This document shows positions 21,351-25,854 of a stretch of DNA of 25,854 nucleotides, piece by piece (within the stretch, counting starts at the first letter, position 1; every line of letters starts with the position of its first letter). A model generated the notes under the pieces. The model was given only the letters and a program-made list of their open reading frames with translations. It made no database searches and was not told the DNA's origin. This DNA is from 73-13 sp035556075 (GTDB lineage: Bacteria; Actinomycetota; Actinomycetes; Actinomycetales; Microbacteriaceae): NCBI GenBank assembly GCA_035556075.1, contig DATMFQ010000053.1:1-25854 (forward strand), read 5' to 3'. The translations under genes were made by a program, and so were the position numbers.

Positions 21351-22250
21351 ATGGCCGACCATCATCCCGAGTCGCTCGTCGTCCTCAACCGCCCCTCCGC
21401 GCAGGCGCTGCCTCACGAGCCGAACGCGCCAGCCTTCCGCCACATCGACCCGCGCGCCACGATCCTCAGCGCCCTTGACCAGGGGGCCACGCGCGGGGAC
21501 GGGGTCTTCGAGACGATCAGCGTCGGCGACGGGCACCCGCAGGCGCTCGAGCATCATCTGCGCCGGTTCGAGCGCTCAGCCGCCGCGCTCGACCTGCCTG
21601 CACCGGACCTCGACACCTACCGCTCCGCCATCGCCGCCGCGATCGCGGAGCTGCCACCGGCGCCAGAGGCGTGGGCGAAAGCGGTCCTCACTCGCGGCGT
21701 CGAGGGCCAGGACCGTCCGACCGGCTGGGTGTACGCCGCCTGGTCACGAGACTTCACCGAGGCGCGCACGGTCGGCATCCGCGTCATCACGCTCGACCGG
21801 GGTCTCCGGCACGACGTCGAACGGACCTCGCCGTGGCTGCTCGCCGGGGCGAAGACGCTGAGCTACGCGATCAACCTCGCGGCGCAGCGCGAGGCGCAGC
21901 GGCGTGGCGCCGACGACGCGATCTTCGTCTCGAGCGACGGCATCCTCCTCGAGGGGCCGACCTCCTCCGTCATCTACCGGATCGGGGGTGTCCTCGTCAC
22001 GCCCGAGACCGGCCTTGGCATCCTCGACGGGACGACGCAGTCGAGCGTGTTCGACTTCGCCGCGTCGCTCGGGATTCCGACCGAATACCGCCTCGCCGCC
22101 CCCGAGGATCTTGAGCAGGCCGACGCGATCTGGCTCGTCTCGAGCGTGCGGCACGCGGCGCCCGTCCGGGAGCTCGACGGGCGTCCGATCCCCGTCGACC
22201 GAGCATTCTCCGATGCGATGAATGCGTACCTGGCGGCGCTCGTGTCCTGA
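21351..22250 (+). CDS. pabC: Class IV PLP enzyme, probable 4-amino-4-deoxychorismate lyase
   Basis: A fold-type IV PLP enzyme of 299 aa. The catalytic lysine is K168 in LAGAKTLSY, followed by the cofactor-binding EGPTSSVIYR stretch and GILDGTTQSSVF. RGDGVFETISV near residue 45 is the usual N-terminal signature. Most likely it releases pyruvate from aminodeoxychorismate to give p-aminobenzoate, the second substrate of FolP. Branched-chain or D-amino acid transaminases share these motifs and cannot be fully excluded. An in-frame GTG lies 6 nt upstream; the ATG is preferred. A near-consensus AATACT lies 7 nt before it. No pabA/pabB gene is in view. Confidence 0.75.
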   Translation: MADHHPESLVVLNRPSAQALPHEPNAPAFRHIDPRATILSALDQGATRGDGVFETISVGDGHPQALEHHLRRFERSAAALDLPAPDLDTYRSAIAAAIAELPPAPEAWAKAVLTRGVEGQDRPTGWVYAAWSRDFTEARTVGIRVITLDRGLRHDVERTSPWLLAGAKTLSYAINLAAQREAQRRGADDAIFVSSDGILLEGPTSSVIYRIGGVLVTPETGLGILDGTTQSSVFDFAASLGIPTEYRLAAPEDLEQADAIWLVSSVRHAAPVRELDGRPIPVDRAFSDAMNAYLAALVS

Positions 22251-22322
22251 TCCGTCGCGTGGGTGGCCCGACCGCGGACTGCGGACCGCGCTTGCCGCGA
22301 GCCGCCTGAGGCCTGGAGCCGG

Positions 22323-22328
22323 TAGAGT
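22323..22328 (+). promoter_or_regulatory. -10 element, leaderless start of the DUF2510 gene
   Basis: TAGAGT ends exactly 6 nt before the GTG at 22335 with no ribosome-binding site between. It is the same hexamer and spacing as before the M23 gene. Confidence 0.55.
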
Positions 22329-22334
22329 CGCACC

Positions 22335-23594
22335 GTGGTGGCAGAGGATGGCGGCGCGCTCGCGGGATGGTACCCGGACCCGCTCGGCCTCCCGCAGCTG
22401 CGCTGGTGGGATGGCGGGGCGTGGACGGAGTTCACGGCCCCGGCGGAGGAACCGCCGGAGGACACCGGGGACGAGGTTGCGGACGGTGTCTCGGACGTCG
22501 CTGCGGACCCGGTCGTGCATGTCGTGGATCTCGACGATGGGCTCGAGGGCTCGCTCGAGCGTCATGCGCCCGAAAGCGACGGGGCTGGTGACGACGTTGA
22601 CGACGTTGACGACGATGACACGGTCGTCGTGCCAAGGGTTGAGTCGTTTGCCGAGCAGCTCGCTGTGCCCGAGCCCGGGCCCGGGCCCGAGCCGACCGGC
22701 GCGCTCGCGGTCGTGCCGGAGCCCTTTGACCCGGTAACCGTCGACCCGTTTGCGGCGGCGGAGGCCAATGCGATGGCGTTCACGAGTCGCCGTGCCCGCC
22801 GCGCGTACGAGCGCAAGCGCGCGCTCGAGGCGGGCGGCGCTGATCCGGCCGCACCGTCGTACGCCGACCTCGACACCAACCCGGTCGTCATCCAGCTCGC
22901 GACCCCGGCCGCGGACCCCGACGCGGCGCCCTGGACCGTCCCGGACGAGCCGCTTGCTGCATCACAGTTCGAGCCACCGGTGCCGCCGACCATCCCAGCC
23001 AGCCCGGCCGCACCGGCCGCGCCCGGCCCCGAGGCCCCCACGGCGGGCACACCGCTCGATGGGCGCGAAGACATCCTGGCCCAGTCGGCGCTCGCGCCGC
23101 GCGACGGGACCGACCCCGCATTCTCACTCGAGTCGACTGGGGTGGCCGAGGAGTTGCCACCGGCGCGCACGCTCATCCCGAAGCGCACCGTCGGCGCCCT
23201 CGCCACTGTGCTCGCGCTGCTCCCGGCGCTCGCCCTGCTCGGCATCGTCCTGTTGCGCTATGTGCCGGAGCTCACCGTGACATCGTTGCTCGCCGCAGGT
23301 ATCGGTGCGGCCGCGTATGTCATCGGGCTCTTGCTCGCGTTGCTCGATGCGAGCGCCCTGCGGCGCTGGGGCCACGAGCGCACGGCGAGCCCACTCTGGG
23401 CGCTGCTGACCCCGATGGTGTACCTGACGATGCGCTCGATTGCGACCCGTCGCGAGACCGGGCGTGACGGCGGCGTTGTCCTTGCCTGGATCCTCGGCCT
23501 CGTGCTTGCGGCGGCGGTCGTGGCGCTCTTCCCGGATCTCGTGCCATTGCTCATGCCCGGTCTCACGGCCCCGTGGAGCTCGCCACTGAGCTGA
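22335..23594 (+). CDS. DUF2510 domain membrane protein
   Basis: A 419-aa protein. Residues about 10-35 are the DUF2510 motif (AGWYPDPLG, LRWWDGGAWTEF), a short Trp-rich module common in actinobacterial membrane proteins. A long disordered middle follows. It is acidic (a VDDVDDDD run coded by GACGACGTT repeats near 22592-22618), then Pro/Ala-rich, with a basic patch TSRRARRAYERKRALE near residues 151-166. The C-terminal third holds four hydrophobic segments, near residues 282-303, 309-333, 347-366 and 378-402. The function is unknown. Its last 32 nt overlap the 3' end of radA on the other strand. Confidence 0.85.
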   Translation: MVAEDGGALAGWYPDPLGLPQLRWWDGGAWTEFTAPAEEPPEDTGDEVADGVSDVAADPVVHVVDLDDGLEGSLERHAPESDGAGDDVDDVDDDDTVVVPRVESFAEQLAVPEPGPGPEPTGALAVVPEPFDPVTVDPFAAAEANAMAFTSRRARRAYERKRALEAGGADPAAPSYADLDTNPVVIQLATPAADPDAAPWTVPDEPLAASQFEPPVPPTIPASPAAPAAPGPEAPTAGTPLDGREDILAQSALAPRDGTDPAFSLESTGVAEELPPARTLIPKRTVGALATVLALLPALALLGIVLLRYVPELTVTSLLAAGIGAAAYVIGLLLALLDASALRRWGHERTASPLWALLTPMVYLTMRSIATRRETGRDGGVVLAWILGLVLAAAVVALFPDLVPLLMPGLTAPWSSPLS

Positions 23595-24903
23595 GTCCCT
23601 CACGGAGCGCTGCGCCGATCGATTCGAGTCGCTCGTCGAGCACGGTCGTGAAGCCGAGTCGACCGGCTTCCTGCGCGCGTCGGGTCCCCTGACTCGCGGG
23701 CCGGATCTCGCCGGCGAGGCTGATCTCCCCGACCGCGGCGAGGTCCGCGGGGAGGGCCACATCGCGCGCGGCCGAGGCGATGGCGAGCGCGATCGCGAGG
23801 TCCGCGCCCGGCTCGGTCACCCGGATGCCGCCGACGGTGGAGACATACACATCGCTGGTGCCGACGGCGACTCGACCGCGTTTCTCGAGGACGGCGAGCA
23901 GCATCGCGACTCGACCGCTATCGACCCCGTTGACGACTCGGCGCGGGTTCGGTGCCTGCGTCGGTACGATCAGCGCCTGGATCTCGACCGGGATGACCCG
24001 GCGGCCTTCGATCGCCACGGCGATGCACGTGCCGGAGATCGGACTGCGCGCCCGTGACATGAAGAGTCCGCTCGGGTCCGCGACTTCCGCGATCCCGTCA
24101 CCGGTCATCTCGAAGCAGCCGACCTCGTCGACCGGGCCGAAGCGGTTCTTCTGCGCGCGCACGAAGCGCAGTGCCGTCTGGCGGTCGCCCTCGAACTGCA
24201 GCACGACGTCGACGAGATGCTCGAGGAGTCGCGGTCCCGCGATCTGGCCGTCCTTCGTGACGTGGCCGACGAGGAGGACGGGCACGTCCCGCTCCTTCGC
24301 GACCCGGGTCATCGTCGCCGCGACCTCCCGCACTTGGCTCGGCCCGCCAGCGAGACCTTCGACGAGCGAGGAGGACACCGTCTGGACGGAGTCGAGGATG
24401 ACGAGCTCGGGTCGCACCTCATCGACGTGCCCGAGGATCGTGGCGAGGTCGGTCTCCGCGGCGAGGTGGAGCTCATCGTGGAGCGCCCCGGTCCGCTCCG
24501 CGCGGAGCCGCACCTGCCCCGCGGACTCCTCCGCCGTGACATAGAGCACGCGTCGACCGCCCGCGGCGGCACGCGCCGCGACCTCGAGCAGCAGGGTCGA
24601 TTTCCCGACCCCAGGCTCGCCCGACAGCAGGATCGCCGCACCCGGCACGATACCCCCGCCGAGCACGCGGTCGAACTCGCCGATGCCACTGGGCCAGTGC
24701 TCGACCTGTGCCGTGCTGATCGCGGTGATCGGCTGGGCGCCTCGGCCCGCCGCGGGCCGTACGGGTGCGGGCCCACGGCCACCCGCCGGGGCGGCCGCGG
24801 CCTCCACCGTGTTCCAGCTCTGGCACTCGCCGCAGCGGCCCACCCACTTCGCGGAGGTCCAGCCGCACTCGGTGCACCGGTAGCCCGTCGTGGTCTTTGC
24901 CAT
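23563..24903 (-). CDS. radA: DNA repair protein RadA
   Basis: RecA-like ATPase of 446 aa that helps process branched recombination intermediates. An N-terminal C4 zinc finger (C10, C13, C24, C27) is followed by a low-complexity Ala/Pro/Gly linker. The ATPase has Walker A GEPGVGKST at 95-103, and the RadA-specific KNRFG motif lies near residue 250. The C-terminal Lon-protease-like domain (VYVSTVGGIRVTEPGADLA) is complete. A TAGGGT -10 lies 6 nt before the ATG, so the transcript is probably leaderless. In actinobacteria radA is often near clpC, as here. Its end overlaps the DUF2510 gene tail-to-tail by 32 nt. Confidence 0.96.
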   Translation of the reverse strand: MAKTTTGYRCTECGWTSAKWVGRCGECQSWNTVEAAAAPAGGRGPAPVRPAAGRGAQPITAISTAQVEHWPSGIGEFDRVLGGGIVPGAAILLSGEPGVGKSTLLLEVAARAAAGGRRVLYVTAEESAGQVRLRAERTGALHDELHLAAETDLATILGHVDEVRPELVILDSVQTVSSSLVEGLAGGPSQVREVAATMTRVAKERDVPVLLVGHVTKDGQIAGPRLLEHLVDVVLQFEGDRQTALRFVRAQKNRFGPVDEVGCFEMTGDGIAEVADPSGLFMSRARSPISGTCIAVAIEGRRVIPVEIQALIVPTQAPNPRRVVNGVDSGRVAMLLAVLEKRGRVAVGTSDVYVSTVGGIRVTEPGADLAIALAIASAARDVALPADLAAVGEISLAGEIRPASQGTRRAQEAGRLGFTTVLDERLESIGAALREGLSSVASSTGP

Positions 24904-24909
24904 GCGCTC

Positions 24910-24915
24910 ACCCTA
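24910..24915 (-). promoter_or_regulatory. -10 element, leaderless start of radA
   Basis: On the minus strand TAGGGT ends exactly 6 nt before the radA ATG (GAGCGC between). It lies just past the terminator of the upstream gene, so radA has its own promoter. Confidence 0.6.
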
Positions 24916-24950
24916 AGTGTGACCACCGACACTGGCCGCGGCGCCCAGCC

Positions 24951-24993
24951 CGAAAAAACGCCTGCGGGGAGGCGATCCCTCGCCTCCCCGCAG
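24951..24993 (-). terminator. Rho-independent terminator of the gene at 25009-25785
   Basis: CTGCGGGGAGGCG and CGCCTCCCCGCAG form a perfect 13-bp stem (24962-24974 with 24981-24993) and a 6-nt loop. On the minus strand it is followed by six T (24958-24953). It starts 15 nt after the stop codon of the oxygenase-like gene and separates it from radA. Confidence 0.92.
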
Positions 24994-25008
24994 TGGTACC
25001 GCCCCGGC

Positions 25009-25785
25009 CTACGCCTCGCTCATGACCGGCGCCGAGACCTGCTGGCCCCGGGCGGCGAGTGCGGCGGCACGGGCCGCGTCCTTCTCGGCCTGGATGCGCT
25101 GGCCCTCGGCGATGAACTCGTCCGTCACGGGGACCGACTCCACGCGATTCACCCCGCCCAGCTTCGCCATGTACGCGTCGAGCTCGGGCCCGGACGTCCA
25201 CGAGGTGATGAGGCAGTACCGCGGCTCGGTGCCCGGGTGGTAGGTCGCGTGCCACAGCCGCTGGGTGTCGATGACGAGCTGCGCCCCGGCCGGAAGGGCG
25301 ATCCGGGTCTCGGTCGAGGGGTCGGTCCGGTTCTCGCGGAGGACGAAGAAGGAGTCCTTGTCGTCCGTGAGGTTGAAGAAGGAGCGCACGACCCACCCGG
25401 TCCCGTCCGGGTTGAGGCGGTTGTTGTCGTCCTGGTGCAGGTTGTACAGCGTCTCACCGTACGGCGTCGGCTGGAGCTCGATGACGCGGCAGCGGCCGAT
25501 CTCCGCGCCCGCCTCCTTCGCACGAGCGACGAGTCGTGGTGCCTTCGCGACCTGCGACTCGATCCAGAGCCCACCCTTGTCGGTGCGGGGATTATCGCCC
25601 GTCCAGAACCCGCCGCACTCGACCGTGCCGGTCTTCGACGCGAGCGGGGCGAAGCGAGTGTCGCCACTGGACTTCCAGTCGACGTACTCGATGTCGAGCC
25701 ACTCCTGCGGGTCCTGCGACTGGTCGTAGCGGTCGAGGACGACGTAGCCGGTCTCCTCGAGCAGGGCGGACTTGATGTATGCCAT
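25009..25785 (-). CDS. Oxygenase-like protein with an HxD...H motif
   Basis: A 258-aa soluble protein whose family I cannot name with certainty. The centre carries H117-Q-D119 (NLHQDDNN), and further on LWHATYH (H179 or H183) is followed by PRYCLITSW with R189. An H-x-D ... H ... R order at this spacing is the iron and 2-oxoglutarate binding pattern of double-stranded beta-helix oxygenases. The strand-like segments WVVRSFFNL and AQLVIDT around it agree. The ATG at 25785 has GAGGAG 6 nt upstream and gives MAYIKS; an in-frame ATG 42 nt earlier is less likely. Strong ribosome binding, a strong terminator and a possible iron box suggest a well-expressed, regulated single gene. A cupin-type non-oxygenase is the main alternative. 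Confidence 0.6.
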   Translation of the reverse strand: MAYIKSALLEETGYVVLDRYDQSQDPQEWLDIEYVDWKSSGDTRFAPLASKTGTVECGGFWTGDNPRTDKGGLWIESQVAKAPRLVARAKEAGAEIGRCRVIELQPTPYGETLYNLHQDDNNRLNPDGTGWVVRSFFNLTDDKDSFFVLRENRTDPSTETRIALPAGAQLVIDTQRLWHATYHPGTEPRYCLITSWTSGPELDAYMAKLGGVNRVESVPVTDEFIAEGQRIQAEKDAARAAALAARGQQVSAPVMSEA

Positions 25786-25802
25786 GGGTGGCTCCTCGTG
25801 TC

Positions 25803-25816
25803 GTACGGGCGCGTAC
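25803..25816. repeat. Short inverted repeat in the 5' leader of the oxygenase-like gene
   Basis: GTACG (25803-25807) and CGTAC (25812-25816) form 5-bp arms around a 4-nt loop, between the ribosome-binding site and the possible iron box. It could be an operator or RNA hairpin, or chance. Confidence 0.3.
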
Positions 25817-25834
25817 CGTTTTTCCATGCCCGAC

Positions 25835-25853
25835 TGAGGGTTACCTTACCTTT
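25835..25853. promoter_or_regulatory. Possible DtxR/IdeR iron box, weak
   Basis: TGAGGGTTACCTTACCTTT matches 13 of 19 positions of the DtxR/IdeR consensus TWAGGTTAGSCTAACCTWA by my alignment. It lies about 50-68 nt upstream of the oxygenase-like start, at the very edge of the window. The two halves do not form a clean palindrome, so this is a candidate only. Confidence 0.3.
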
Positions 25854-25854
25854 T

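Noticed and set aside
22592..22618. GACGACGTT repeats as a CRISPR-like or regulatory repeat
   Set aside because: They are an in-frame coding repeat for an acidic run in the DUF2510 protein, too short and without spacers.
22669..22692. GCCCGGGCCCGGGC palindrome as an operator
   Set aside because: It lies in frame and encodes a Pro-Gly-Pro stretch; strings of this kind are expected in a GC-rich disordered linker.

Overview
The window is a gene-dense, very GC-rich chromosomal stretch of an actinobacterium. Strong G/C third-position bias, a DUF3180/bPH2/DUF2520 series inside a folate-pantothenate operon, ClpC and a DUF2510 protein all point that way. The fine details (fused folB-folK, start contexts, FtsH N-terminus) suggest order Micrococcales, probably Microbacteriaceae; the family is inferred from gene order and protein look, not from a marker search.

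Layout. 1-534: three tRNA genes on the minus strand (Glu-TTC, Asp-GTC, Phe-GAA). 690-2459: a secreted M23 peptidase facing inorganic pyrophosphatase. 2534-14258: the conserved actinobacterial plus-strand block tilS-hpt-ftsH-folE-folP-folBK-DUF3180-bPH2-bPH2-DUF2520-panC-lysS, with many ATGA/GTGA overlaps between folE and DUF2520. 14260-14585: two very small membrane-protein genes. 14697-15553: a minus-strand pair, an XRE regulator of YozG type and a four-helix DUF2975-like membrane protein, driven from an AT-rich operator made of repeated CGATRA words. 15746-18235: clpC, preceded by a good ClgR-type box. 18303-23594: an aldehyde-dehydrogenase-family protein, a short NAGS-type N-acetyltransferase, a membrane-anchored extracytoplasmic protein, a class IV PLP enzyme (probable aminodeoxychorismate lyase) and a DUF2510 membrane protein. 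23563-25785: radA and an HxD/H oxygenase-like protein on the minus strand, separated by the one textbook rho-independent terminator of the window.

How the genes work together. folE, folP and folBK give GTP to dihydropteroate apart from the p-aminobenzoate branch, and the class IV PLP enzyme at 21351 could supply that p-aminobenzoate. panC makes pantothenate. tilS and lysS serve tRNA Ile modification and Lys charging. FtsH and ClpC are the two AAA+ proteolysis machines that actinobacteria keep in this neighbourhood.

Signals that the gene list does not explain: (1) at least ten start codons are preceded at 6-9 nt by a TANNNT -10 hexamer, so much of this window should be transcribed without a leader; (2) the 7-mer GAATGCG/CGCATTC occurs 27 times by my hand count against 2-3 expected, with excess between genes; (3) the place between lysS and clpC, where actinobacteria usually have lsr2, holds the XRE-DUF2975 module with its own iterated operator. 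I see no mobile element, CRISPR array, prophage or broken gene. No intergenic stretch exceeds 300 bases; the longest (80-357) holds no supported gene.
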